The notes: generated by a model from the letters alone, not told the origin. Shown: positions 44,101 to 51,787, numbered from the stretch's first letter. The stretch: 64,000 nt of DNA from Castellaniella hirudinis_A (GCF_047468865.1 NZ_JBLGTV010000006.1:139601-203600), one strand, 5' to 3'. Made by a program: numbers and translations.

Positions 44101-45398
44101 TTCAAATTAGCATCAGGCAAAAGGAAAACAAGATCAAGTCTTGTTCTGGTGCTGTCAATTACGTTTTGGGAAACATTGATGGCAATAAAGAAGAAAGAAA
44201 AGTAGCACCAAAAATTGTTTATGGTGATCCTCAGTTGATTAAGGACTATGACAAACACCCAAATATGGCAAGCAAGAATAAAAGCACATCAGGGGTTATT
44301 GCTTTTAGAGACAATGAAAAATTAGACAAGAACCAAGAAAAGGAATTGATTGACCTACTACAAAAAACAGCAATTCCAAAAGAGTATAGGGATAGGGTTG
44401 ATATGCTGATAGTGAAGCACGAAGACAAAGGCAATACTGAATATCACTTCATAATTCCCCACCTGACAAATGAAGGGGAAAAGTTTAATCCTTGGCCTGT
44501 CATAGGAAAAGACAGAGGAAAAACAGCAATTAAGGCAGGGAAAGCAATAACCAGATTAGTGAATGATACTTTTGGTTTTGAGCAGGTATTGAGAACCAGA
44601 AATAGCAATGGCCTAACATCAGCAGAAAGAAAGATCCCTGATCTTCAAAAAACCAAAAGAGCCAATCAAAAAGCCCAAGCAATTCACAACATAGTCAAAA
44701 CTGAAAAAATACAGGATAGAGGCCAGTTAATAGAGCATCTGAAAAAAAAGGGCATTGAGATTAGCAGAGCAGGGGACAACTACATCTCTATCAAATCACC
44801 AGGAGATGCTAAGGCTATGAGATTGTCAGGTGGGATTTTTGCCAAAGATAGCACAGCAGACTATCAAAGAATAAACAGCCAAACTATTGAAAAACCAACT
44901 TATACAGCACAAGATAGAAAAGCAGACATTGAACTAATCAAGGCATTTCATCATCTTGTAGTTGATAGGTTTGAAGGTAAGCAACACAATCAGGCTCAAC
45001 TACTACAAGCATTTAACCAATGTGAAAAGCAGGCCAATAAGTTGGAGTTGAAAATAGAAACCCCAAAGCAAACAGCGTTAGGCCCTAACGGTCAGAAGGA
45101 AAAAGCAAAGAATAGTCCAACCCCTACAACACCAGCACAGCAACATCAGCAACAAGCAACAACAGCAAACAATCAAGGATTAGGAGGACAGGCTATAAGT
45201 TCAGGAGTAGGAGAAGCAGAGGCATCACTTCAAACTGCTTTAAGTGAATTATCAGCAGCACAAGCACAAAAGCCTATAAATCACCAAAGAGTAATTCAAG
45301 CAAAAATTGCTATTCAAAGAGCACAACAAGCATTAGAACAAGCAAAAAAATCAGAGGCAGATCAACAGAACAACCAAAGAAAGAGATACAGGATTTAA
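44091..45398 (+). CDS. Relaxase (mobilization nuclease)
   Basis: 435 residues. The N-terminal domain has a candidate active-site Tyr in SGAVNYVLGNI (about residue 23) and a histidine-bearing core MLIVKHEDKGNTEYHFIIPH (residues 104-123), resembling the HxH metal motif of MOBP-type relaxases, although the usual HHFxxSFP form is not exact. PWPVIGKDRGKTA and the downstream helical region follow; residues 330-435 are glutamine/alanine-rich and low complexity. It should nick oriT and lead the strand into a helper pore. Only about four CpG in 1308 bases. Confidence 0.8.
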   Translation: MAIVQISIRQKENKIKSCSGAVNYVLGNIDGNKEERKVAPKIVYGDPQLIKDYDKHPNMASKNKSTSGVIAFRDNEKLDKNQEKELIDLLQKTAIPKEYRDRVDMLIVKHEDKGNTEYHFIIPHLTNEGEKFNPWPVIGKDRGKTAIKAGKAITRLVNDTFGFEQVLRTRNSNGLTSAERKIPDLQKTKRANQKAQAIHNIVKTEKIQDRGQLIEHLKKKGIEISRAGDNYISIKSPGDAKAMRLSGGIFAKDSTADYQRINSQTIEKPTYTAQDRKADIELIKAFHHLVVDRFEGKQHNQAQLLQAFNQCEKQANKLELKIETPKQTALGPNGQKEKAKNSPTPTTPAQQHQQQATTANNQGLGGQAISSGVGEAEASLQTALSELSAAQAQKPINHQRVIQAKIAIQRAQQALEQAKKSEADQQNNQRKRYRI

Positions 45399-45464
45399 CC
45401 ATCCATTATTATTTTCCTCCCGAAAATGGGGTCTCTTTGTCTTCGACCTCATCTGCTTTTTGCC

Positions 45465-45780
45465 AAAAAACTAACCCCAAAAAACAACACCAAAAACAAC
45501 CCTAAAAAAACAGCAAAAAATTAACCCCAAAAACACACCAAAAAATGGGACGACATTTCCGTGTCGCTAGGCATATTGGTGATTATTGTCCATCTCAGTT
45601 TAAAAAACCTTTGGAAACACTGATGAATAAAGACTTTGAGCAGTTTTGCAAATTACAAACCACTTTGCTTATTCTCCAGCTATCACCCATCAAAAAACTA
45701 CCTTAAAAATGAACTAAAAAACCATCTAAAAAACAGTTAAAAATCACATCAAAAACAGCATCAAAAACAACAATAAAAAA
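45465..45780 (+). repeat. Two arrays of phased A-tracts flanking a GC hairpin
   Basis: A5-A7 tracts recur at 45465-45545 (seven tracts, 10-14 bases apart) and at 45692-45780 (eight tracts, centres about 12 bases apart). Regularly phased A-tracts bend DNA. Between the arrays, CGACA/TGTCG at 45547-45563 forms a small hairpin that holds several of the few CpGs in this element. The block lies in the 602-base gap between relaxase and rep and is a candidate replication or strand-conversion origin. No gene is seen in the gap. Confidence 0.6.
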
Positions 45781-45819
45781 TCAATTTTCAAAACCTACAT
45801 ACCAAACGCATATGCGCTC

Positions 45820-45847
45820 TTGAATAATTCCAATCATTAAGTATAAT
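45820..45847 (+). promoter_or_regulatory. Promoter for a leader or small RNA
   Basis: TTGAAT (45820-45825), 16-bp spacer, perfect TATAAT (45842-45847). Predicted start near 45854, with a terminator 80-90 bases downstream and before the rep promoter. Confidence 0.6.
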
Positions 45848-45853
45848 ATCAAT

Positions 45854-45942
45854 GTAGCTTCCTGCTACTATTATTGTTCATTATCTCTTGTGCTAAGTTG
45901 ATATGAAAAAAAATAAAGGCCACTGTAAAAGGTGGCTTTTTT
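45854..45942 (+). ncRNA. Candidate ~90-nt leader or regulatory RNA upstream of rep
   Basis: Bounded by a strong promoter and a terminator hairpin (GCCAC/GTGGC, 45919-45936, followed by T6). Its 5' end folds as GTAGC/GCTAC (45854-45868). It contains no open frame. It could be an attenuated leader of rep mRNA or a free small RNA controlling Rep; both are known ways to set copy number of rolling-circle plasmids. Inferred from sequence signals only. Confidence 0.45.
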
Positions 45943-45945
45943 CTA

Positions 45946-45974
45946 TTTGATTTTTCAATTCAATTTTATATACT
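45946..45974 (+). promoter_or_regulatory. rep promoter
   Basis: TTTGAT (45946-45951), 17-bp spacer, TATACT (45969-45974), 26 bases before the rep ATG and right after the leader terminator. AAGGA at 45988-45992 is the ribosome site. Confidence 0.55.
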
Positions 45975-46000
45975 AATTACAAGCACAAGGAAAAAATACA

Positions 46001-47629
46001 ATGAATAATAATAATCAAAAACAATCTATCGATCCATTTATCAATGCCTACAATCCTGATTTAATGTCAGAAAAACATAAGAGGCTGTTAAGTGAAGAAG
46101 ACCAAAACAACTATAACCTCAATAGAAAAACACTTTATGCGTTAAGCACGAAGGTTAGGCAATGGCATATTCAATTTGGTAGAGAAGGAAAGAATTACAG
46201 AGGACAAACAATAGATGGAGAAAAGGAACCATTTAAATATCACCCTCAAATAGGCTGTTGTGTTAACCCTCTTAAAAACTTTGATGAAAACAAAAAAAGA
46301 GTGGTGGGCAAAGTAAAACCTACATTTGCTGAAATCAACGGCAGGTGCTATGTCAAAGGTGTTATTTCTTGCCAAAAAAACCAATGTTGCCCTATTTGTG
46401 CTCTTAGGTACGAAATGGAAATGTTGTCTAAGATAAAATTGCTTTTTGAAAGTTTTGACTACAAGAAAAAGAAACTTGACTTGCTTACTTTCACAGCACC
46501 ACATCAAAGACATCAAGCATTAAAAGACATTAAGGATAAAACAGCAAAAGCCATTCACTTAATGAGAACAAAATATGCCAGTAAAGAGATTAAAGAGTTT
46601 TCAGGCTTTGTTGATTTTGTAGGTTCAAAAGAGACAACATATGGAGATAAAAACGGCTGGCATCATCACTTACACGACGCCTGGTTAGTAGATAGAAATA
46701 CTGATCCTGAAAAACTTTTAGAGAAGGTAAAAGATCAATGGTTTAAATGTTGTACTCAGGCAGGATTGCTTCCTAAAAGAATTTCCCCAACAGCAAAAAA
46801 AAATTTTTATGAAAGATCAGTTCAAATAGAAGATGATTACAAATCTTCAAAGTATTTGGCAAAGATGGCTGACACAAGCAAATGGGGGATTGAAAAAGAA
46901 TTGGCAATGGGTTCATCTAAAACAGCCAAAAAGGGAAGATACACACCTTTTGAACTCATTAAATATGATCGTAAAGACCTATGGAGAGAATGGGTTGAGG
47001 CATCATTCAAAACTCATAGAATCCAGTTTGGACCAGTCTTCACAAAAATGCTTGAAGAATTAGAGAAGAAGCAAGCAGAAGAATTAACACCAGAACAAAT
47101 AGAAGCCCAAAGATCAATAGACATCAAACAAATTGAACTAATGAGCGACTGGTACAACATTATCAGGTATAACTACAAGCCTATTATCTTTGAAGCAGTT
47201 GAAAAACTCGATACACTTGAAGAAAAGATCAAAGCAATTGAAAGCCTAATCCAAAAATTAAGAGACAAAAAAGAAAAGAGAAAAGACAATGAGACAGAAC
47301 AATTAATTTCTTACCTTGAAAACGAAGATAGGGAAATAGCAGAAGAAGAGAAAGAAAAAAACTGGGCTGAATATTGTAAATACAATAGTAGGGAAGATAT
47401 AAAAAGGTTTGAAACAATAAGGCAAGAGTTAAGAATTGCTATGTGCCAAGGCAAAAAATATTATGTTTATGGAGATGATACATATATTGTTGATAGAGCC
47501 ATAAATGCTGGTATTACATCTATTACAAGTACACCTTGTTTTGAAGATATTGAAGATCTTGAAGATCTTGAAAATATCAAAGTTGATGATATTGATATTG
47601 ATGAATTAGCTGCCTTGTTTAGCAGTTGA
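46001..47629 (+). CDS. Rolling-circle replication initiator (Rep_1/pUB110-pC194 type)
   Basis: 542 residues. HUH endonuclease motifs appear in order: LTFTAPH (motif 1, about 160), GWHHHLHDAWLVD (metal-binding motif 2, about 220) and SSKYLAKMAD (motif 3 with the nicking Tyr, about 285). A CxxxxxCCPIC cluster (QKNQCCPIC, about 128) precedes them as in this Rep family. The C-terminal third is charged coiled coil ending in a Glu/Asp-rich stretch. It is longer than plasmid relatives (300-350 residues). A functional Rep in an integrated element suggests the excised circle can replicate. Confidence 0.85.
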   Translation: MNNNNQKQSIDPFINAYNPDLMSEKHKRLLSEEDQNNYNLNRKTLYALSTKVRQWHIQFGREGKNYRGQTIDGEKEPFKYHPQIGCCVNPLKNFDENKKRVVGKVKPTFAEINGRCYVKGVISCQKNQCCPICALRYEMEMLSKIKLLFESFDYKKKKLDLLTFTAPHQRHQALKDIKDKTAKAIHLMRTKYASKEIKEFSGFVDFVGSKETTYGDKNGWHHHLHDAWLVDRNTDPEKLLEKVKDQWFKCCTQAGLLPKRISPTAKKNFYERSVQIEDDYKSSKYLAKMADTSKWGIEKELAMGSSKTAKKGRYTPFELIKYDRKDLWREWVEASFKTHRIQFGPVFTKMLEELEKKQAEELTPEQIEAQRSIDIKQIELMSDWYNIIRYNYKPIIFEAVEKLDTLEEKIKAIESLIQKLRDKKEKRKDNETEQLISYLENEDREIAEEEKEKNWAEYCKYNSREDIKRFETIRQELRIAMCQGKKYYVYGDDTYIVDRAINAGITSITSTPCFEDIEDLEDLENIKVDDIDIDELAALFSS

Positions 47630-47721
47630 GGTCGTAAGACAAAGAGATCCATTGTCCTTGGACGAGAAGGCCCAGGGGCCGCTAATGGGGTGTGTGTATC
47701 CCCTATCTGCTACAATGAGAG

Positions 47722-47737
47722 GGTAAAGAACTGGTAA
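47722..47737 (+). repeat. Candidate integrase arm site, right copy
   Basis: GGTAAAGAACTGGTAA, one base different from 41650-41665, 64 bases inside attR. The 90-odd bases from the rep stop to here are more GC-rich than the rest of the element. Confidence 0.5.
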
Positions 47738-47801
47738 GATTTTCAACAACCCAAAACCAGCTAACCACTTGAAAGAAAAGGCTTTTCTGGCTCTGACAGG
47801 T

Positions 47802-47824
47802 AATCCCTCCGTCTCCGCCAGCAA
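47802..47824 (+). repeat. attR, 23-bp copy of the tRNA-Ser end
   Basis: Exact copy of 41575-41597. To its right the sequence returns to host-like composition within a few tens of bases. Confidence 0.92.
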
Positions 47825-47845
47825 AACAAACAAAAGTCCTTTTTT

Positions 47846-48415
47846 TTACAGGGATTTTTGTTTTTCAGCGGTTGCGTACTGCGGTTTTACTGCGGAATTC
47901 GACGAAAGAATCCTGTCCGCAGCAGCCAAATTTCGCCCTTTATCAGCCCCAGGAATCCACTTCGCATAGTCTTTCATCATGACTTGAAGGCTATGAGCGT
48001 GCTGTTTGGACACCCAAACAGGGTCTGCGCCCGCCATGAGCGCCAGCATGACGCTGGTATCCCGGCACTCCTTGGGTGGCCTGTAGCGAATGCTCGCTAT
48101 GCGCAAGGCGGCCTCCCAGCGGCGTCGCTGAACCTGCTCATCGCCCCAGGGCTTCTTTGTGAATGGGCTCCTGAATACGAGGCCACCAGACAGTTGGGTA
48201 ATAGCGCGTTGGCGTTCAACGACTGCGCTGGCGCGTGAATTCAACTCAACCTCACGCTGAACCACTGTTTTGGTACGCTCCTTGTCCTAGCCCAGCACCC
48301 TGGCACGGCGCACCAGCAAGGCGCCGCTCCGAATATCCACATCCTGCCAAAGCAAGGCGACCTTGGTCACCGCTTCGGTATCAATGACGACCTTCAGTTT
48401 CTGGGTGTTGGACAT
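47846..48415 (-). pseudogene. Broken phage-type tyrosine integrase
   Basis: The minus strand reads as the C-terminal part of an integrase: ALLWQDVDI at the front, RYRPPKECRDTSVMLALMAG (Arg box), VWVSKQHAHSLQVMM and DYAKWIPGADKG (nucleophile Tyr). An in-frame TAG near 48289 interrupts it after RRARVLG, and the N-terminal half is missing; a short unrelated start (MSNTQKLK) is fused in front. It ends 22 bases right of attR, facing the tRNA, so it marks an older insertion at the same site. Confidence 0.82.
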
Positions 48416-48477
48416 GGATGGCTCCAATGAAAAGCCCCGGCCAGCATGGGGCTGTCGGGGCTTGGGAATTTACAATT

Positions 48478-48526
48478 TCGTATGCACAATTTGCTTTACT
48501 TAAATCCTAATCGTATGTACAATTTG
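48478..48526 (+). promoter_or_regulatory. brnTA operator-promoter with two direct repeats
   Basis: TCGTATGCACAATTTG (48478-48493) and TCGTATGTACAATTTG (48511-48526) differ at one base and are 33 bases apart (three helix turns). TTTACT (48495-48500) and TACAAT (48518-48523), 17 bases apart, form a promoter whose -10 lies in the second repeat, so a repressor bound there would block it. The start point falls on or next to the brnT ATG (48531). Confidence 0.65.
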
Positions 48527-48530
48527 GCTT

Positions 48531-48794
48531 ATGGACATCACATACGACCCCGCCAAAAACAGCAAAAATATCGCCGAACGCGGGCTGTCGTTTGGCATGG
48601 TTGCCCAGTTCGATTTCTCTACCGCCATCGTCTATGCGGATACCCGCAAGGATTACGGCGAAACCCGATACATCGGCATCGGATATATCGGACAGCGCCT
48701 GCATGTCGTGGTGTTCACCGAAACCGAAACAGGCTTGCGTGTCATCAGTCTACGTAAAGCCAATGACCGGGAGATAAAAGCCTATGTCTCGTAA
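48531..48794 (+). CDS. brnT: BrnT-family ribonuclease toxin
   Basis: 87 residues. ITYDPAKNSKNIAERGLSF at the start and YGETRYIGIGYIGQRLHVVVFTE then RVISLRKANDREIKAY are diagnostic for BrnT, a RelE-like toxin that cleaves RNA and halts translation. There is no Shine-Dalgarno site, and the predicted start point is at the ATG, so the mRNA may be leaderless. It overlaps brnA by 11 bases. Confidence 0.92.
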   Translation: MDITYDPAKNSKNIAERGLSFGMVAQFDFSTAIVYADTRKDYGETRYIGIGYIGQRLHVVVFTETETGLRVISLRKANDREIKAYVS

Positions 48795-49068
48795 CAATAA
48801 CCCCATGATCGACAAGGCCGGAGAAGTCCGTGACCTCACCGACGACGACCTCAAGAAATTCCGTCCAGCCAGCGAAGTGCTACCGGATAGCCTGAAGACT
48901 AAGCTGGGGGTGCGCTATCGCGGTCCACAAAAAGAGCCAACAAAAGAACGCATCACCATCAGGCTATCAGCCTCTACGCTGGCCGATTTCCGGGCAACTG
49001 GCCCAGGCTGGCAAGGTCGCATCGACTCTGCCTTGCGTGACTGGCTGGATGCCCATCAGCGCAGGTAA
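48784..49068 (+). CDS. brnA: BrnA-family antitoxin
   Basis: 94 residues. The N-terminal part (DLTDDDLKKFRPASEVLP) wraps the toxin and the C-terminal ribbon-helix-helix (RITIRLSASTLADFRATGPGWQGRIDSALRDWL) binds the operator. Toxin before antitoxin with overlap is the normal brnTA order. BrnA is expected to repress the repeats upstream of brnT. A terminator follows at 49093. Confidence 0.92.
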   Translation: MSRNNNPMIDKAGEVRDLTDDDLKKFRPASEVLPDSLKTKLGVRYRGPQKEPTKERITIRLSASTLADFRATGPGWQGRIDSALRDWLDAHQRR

Positions 49069-49092
49069 TTCAGTGCTGCCCAGAAACGCAAA

Positions 49093-49119
49093 ACCCCGCT
49101 CAATGGCGGGGTCTGTTTT
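49093..49119 (+). terminator. Terminator of brnTA
   Basis: 7-bp stem ACCCCGC/GCGGGGT with a 6-nt loop, then CTGTTTTC. Confidence 0.75.
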
Positions 49120-49325
49120 CTCTGGGCGAAGAACCACAAGTGGTAGATGCTGGTTATTATCACACTGATTTTTCATCCAGTCAAGTCTTATTCTATAAAC
49201 CCGCCTTCACGCAACACTCCTTCGCCAGGCTGGCGCCGGCCGCCTTCGTGGGGTCGTATTGGGCGACCTGGGTAGCCGATACGCTGACCAGCTCTGAATA
49301 GCGGGGCTGGCTTGCGAGAGGGGGT

Positions 49326-49637
49326 ATGGGGCGCTGGAGTAGACGCCTGCGTGCCTATCTGCGGGGATGGAAGGGCTACTTCCGGCTGTCGCAATCTAAA
49401 TCGCTCTGGCAAGCGCTGGACGAATGGATACGTCACCGGTTGAGGGCTATCCAGCTCAAGCAATGGAAACGCGGCACCACCATGTTCCGGGAGCTGCGAG
49501 CCTTGGGCGCCAACGCCACAGTGGCACACCGTGTTGCGGCAAACAGCCGCCGCTGGTGGCGCAACAGTGGAAAGCTCTTGAATAGCATCTTGACGCTTGC
49601 GTGGTTCGATGACCTGGGCCTGCCGCGCCTCTCCTGA
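49326..49637 (+). pseudogene. C-terminal remnant of a group II intron reverse transcriptase/maturase
   Basis: 103 residues matching the end of group II intron proteins: YLRGWKGYFRLSQSKSLW, WIRHRLRAIQLKQWKRG, ELRALGANATVAHRVAAN and a WFDDLGLPRLS finish, which is the maturase (GIIM) domain. The reverse transcriptase core and the intron 5' part are gone; the left junction lies near 49300. The ATG used by this frame is chance, not a real start. Confidence 0.85.
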
Positions 49638-49650
49638 CCTCAACTTCTTG

Positions 49651-49719
49651 AACCGCCCGGTGCGAACCCGCATGCCGGGTGGTGTGGCAGGGGCGCAGCT
49701 CACAAGAGTTGCCCCCTAT
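49651..49719 (+). ncRNA. Group II intron domains V-VI remnant
   Basis: 13 bases after the maturase stop, ACCGCCCGG and GCCGGGTGGT (49652-49682) pair as the conserved domain V hairpin with a TGCG/CGCA upper stem. GGGGC/GCCCC (49690-49715) then forms a domain VI-like stem, and CCCTAT around 49719 would be the 3' splice end. Order and spacing after the protein gene match bacterial group II introns. Without the 5' domains it cannot splice. Confidence 0.7.
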
Positions 49720-49790
49720 GCCGATTCTGGAAAAGAAGCTGGTAAAAAACTGCTAAAAATACCAAATGACCGCACCGTCAAGGCCGCATC

Positions 49791-49838
49791 TTGACTTCAT
49801 CCCCGGTTTTGCCTTAAATTCAAACGATTGTTTGAATT
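49791..49838 (+). promoter_or_regulatory. Promoter with PsrA-like operator for the acyl-CoA dehydrogenase
   Basis: TTGACT (49791-49796), 17-bp spacer, TTAAAT (49814-49819). Overlapping its 3' edge is a perfect 9-bp inverted repeat, AATTCAAAC GATT GTTTGAATT (49817-49838). The core CAAAC-N4-GTTTG fits the site of the TetR-type fatty-acid repressor PsrA of pseudomonads. Repression lifted by long-chain acyl-CoA is inferred; the regulator gene is not in the window. Confidence 0.7.
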
Positions 49839-49905
49839 AATAATTCGATGCCACTTGGCCCGCAGTATGCGCAGGCCGATGGCCGATCCACCCGGAGACC
49901 TGGAA

Positions 49906-51711
49906 ATGCCCGACTACAAAGCCCCCCTGCGCGATCTGAAATTCGTGCGCGACGAAGTCCTGAACTATCCCGAACATTACCAGTCCCTGCCGGGCTGCGA
50001 AGACGCCACGCCGGACACGGTGGACGCCATTCTGGAAGAAGGCGCAAAATTCTGTCAGGAAGTCCTGGCTCCGCTGAACCCGGTGGGCGACCGCGAAGGC
50101 TGCACCTGGTCGGCCGATGGGGTCGCCACCCCCAAGGGCTTCAAAGAGGCCTACGCCCAGTACGTCGAAGGCGGCTGGCCGGCGCTGTCGCACGACCCGG
50201 CCCATGGCGGCCAGGGCCTGCCCGAATCCCTGGGCATGGCCATCAGCGAGTTGATGGGCGAGGCCAACTGGGCCTGGGGCATGTACCCCGGCCTGTCGCA
50301 CGGCGCGATGAACACGCTGCAGGCGCACGGCACGCCGGAACAGCAGAAGACCTACCTGGAGCCCCTGGTCTCGGGCAAGTGGACGGGCACCATGTGCCTG
50401 ACCGAAGCCCATTGCGGCACCGACCTGGGCATGCTGCGCACCAAGGCCGAACCCCAGGACGATGGCAGCTACCGGATCAGCGGCACCAAGATTTTCATTT
50501 CCGCCGGTGAACACGACATGGCGGAAAACATCGTGCATATCGTGCTGGCCCGCCTGCCGGACGCGCCCGCCGGCACCAAGGGGATTTCCCTGTTCATCGT
50601 GCCCAAGTTCCTGCCGGACGGCCAGGGCGGCCTGGGCGCGCGCAATGCGGTCAGCTGCGGATCCATCGAGCACAAGATGGGCATCCATGGCAATGCCACG
50701 TGCGTCATGAACTTCGACAGCGCCACGGGCTTTCTGATCGGTCCGGCCAACAAGGGCCTGAACTGCATGTTCACCTTCATGAACACGGCGCGCCTGGGCA
50801 CGGCCATCCAGGGCCTGGCCCATGCGGAGGTCGCCTTCCAGGGGGCCAATGCCTACGCGCACGAACGCTTGCAGATGCGTGCCTTGAGCGGCCCGAAATT
50901 CCCGGATCAGCCGGCCGATCCCATCATCGTGCATCCCGATGTGCGCCGCATGCTGCTGACCATCAAGTCCTTTGCCGAAGGCAACCGGGCCTTGCTGTAT
51001 TACGCGGCCCAGCAGGTGGACATCGCGCACTACAGCCAGGACGCCGAGGCCCGCGAAACCGCCGAAAAATTGCTCAGTTTCCTGACGCCCATCGCCAAGG
51101 CCTTCATGACGGAAACCGGCTTCGAGGCCGCCAACCACGGGGTGCAGGTGTTTGGCGGGCACGGTTACATCGCCGAACACGGCATGGAACAAAACGTGCG
51201 CGACAGCCGGATTTCGATGCTGTACGAAGGCACCACCGGCATCCAGGCGCTGGATCTGCTGGGCCGCAAAGTGCTGCTGACCCAGGGCGAGACCTTGCGC
51301 GCCTTCACCAAGGTGGTGCATAAGTTCTGCAAGGCGCAAAGCGGCAACCGGGCCATCGCCGAATTCGTCAAGCCCCTGGCCGAGCTGAACAAGGAATGGG
51401 GCAGCCTGACCATGAAGATCGGCATGTCGGCCATGACCAACCGCGAAGCGGTGGGGGCGGCATCGGTGGATTACCTGATGTATTCCGGCTATGTGACGCT
51501 GGCGTATTTCTGGGCCGACATGGCCCGGGTGGCCGCCGAGAAGATCAAGGCGGGGGCCGGCGACAAGGCCTTCTACGAAGCCAAGCTGCACACCGCCCGC
51601 TTCTATTTCACGCGCATCCTGCCGCGCACCCTGGCGCACGCCGAAGCCATGAAGGCCGGGCCCGCCGTGCTGCTGGACATGCCCGCCGAGGACTTCGCGC
51701 TGGGCTATTGA
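49906..51711 (+). CDS. Acyl-CoA dehydrogenase, DmdC/long form
   Basis: 601 residues from the ATG with GGAGA upstream. The ACAD fold is clear (MCLTEAHCGTDLGMLRTKAE, GTKIFISAGEHD, GHGYIAEHGMEQNVRDSRI, YEGTTGIQALDLLGRK), with an added N-terminal segment and a C-terminal domain typical of the 600-residue class that includes 3-methylmercaptopropionyl-CoA dehydrogenase. Substrate is not certain; a fatty-acid-like operator favours a beta-oxidation role. YEGTTGIQ supplies the glutamate region of the active site. Host gene between two mobile elements. Confidence 0.92.
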   Translation: MPDYKAPLRDLKFVRDEVLNYPEHYQSLPGCEDATPDTVDAILEEGAKFCQEVLAPLNPVGDREGCTWSADGVATPKGFKEAYAQYVEGGWPALSHDPAHGGQGLPESLGMAISELMGEANWAWGMYPGLSHGAMNTLQAHGTPEQQKTYLEPLVSGKWTGTMCLTEAHCGTDLGMLRTKAEPQDDGSYRISGTKIFISAGEHDMAENIVHIVLARLPDAPAGTKGISLFIVPKFLPDGQGGLGARNAVSCGSIEHKMGIHGNATCVMNFDSATGFLIGPANKGLNCMFTFMNTARLGTAIQGLAHAEVAFQGANAYAHERLQMRALSGPKFPDQPADPIIVHPDVRRMLLTIKSFAEGNRALLYYAAQQVDIAHYSQDAEARETAEKLLSFLTPIAKAFMTETGFEAANHGVQVFGGHGYIAEHGMEQNVRDSRISMLYEGTTGIQALDLLGRKVLLTQGETLRAFTKVVHKFCKAQSGNRAIAEFVKPLAELNKEWGSLTMKIGMSAMTNREAVGAASVDYLMYSGYVTLAYFWADMARVAAEKIKAGAGDKAFYEAKLHTARFYFTRILPRTLAHAEAMKAGPAVLLDMPAEDFALGY

Positions 51712-51749
51712 TGATGCCGCGCGCCGCGCCCCCCGTGGGCGCGGTTCAG

Positions 51750-51787
51750 GGCCACGCGCCAAGGTCGCCTTGCGGTGGCCTTTTTTC
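51750..51787 (+). terminator. Terminator of the acyl-CoA dehydrogenase gene
   Basis: GGCCAC/GTGGCC outer stem with an inner CAAGG/CCTTG stem (51750-51780), then T6. The T run is the start of the TTTTTCAT sequence that marks the adjoining element. Confidence 0.85.

Larger units (their letters stand above)
41575..47824 (+). mobile_element. AT-rich integrative mobilizable element at tRNA-Ser with its own rolling-circle Rep
   Basis: A 6.2-kb block between 23-bp direct repeats of the tRNA-Ser 3' end. Gene order: tyrosine integrase, then leftward small membrane and ribbon-helix-helix proteins, then rightward MobC-like, relaxase and rolling-circle Rep. It has no conjugation pore, so it would need a helper. 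Base composition, AGA/AGG arginine codons and extreme CpG scarcity set it apart from the host on both sides. The tRNA is intact, both att copies agree and all reading frames are open, so the element looks recent and probably functional. Confidence 0.88.

Noticed and set aside
47606..47833. 75-residue minus-strand frame across attR
   Set aside because: Formed by chance over the att core and the rep 3' end; no start signal.
49169..49176. A second TTTTTCAT octamer as an alternative Tn4371-type end
   Set aside because: The octamer also occurs at 406 and near 43031, and the host acyl-CoA dehydrogenase lies between it and the integrase, so it is a chance match.
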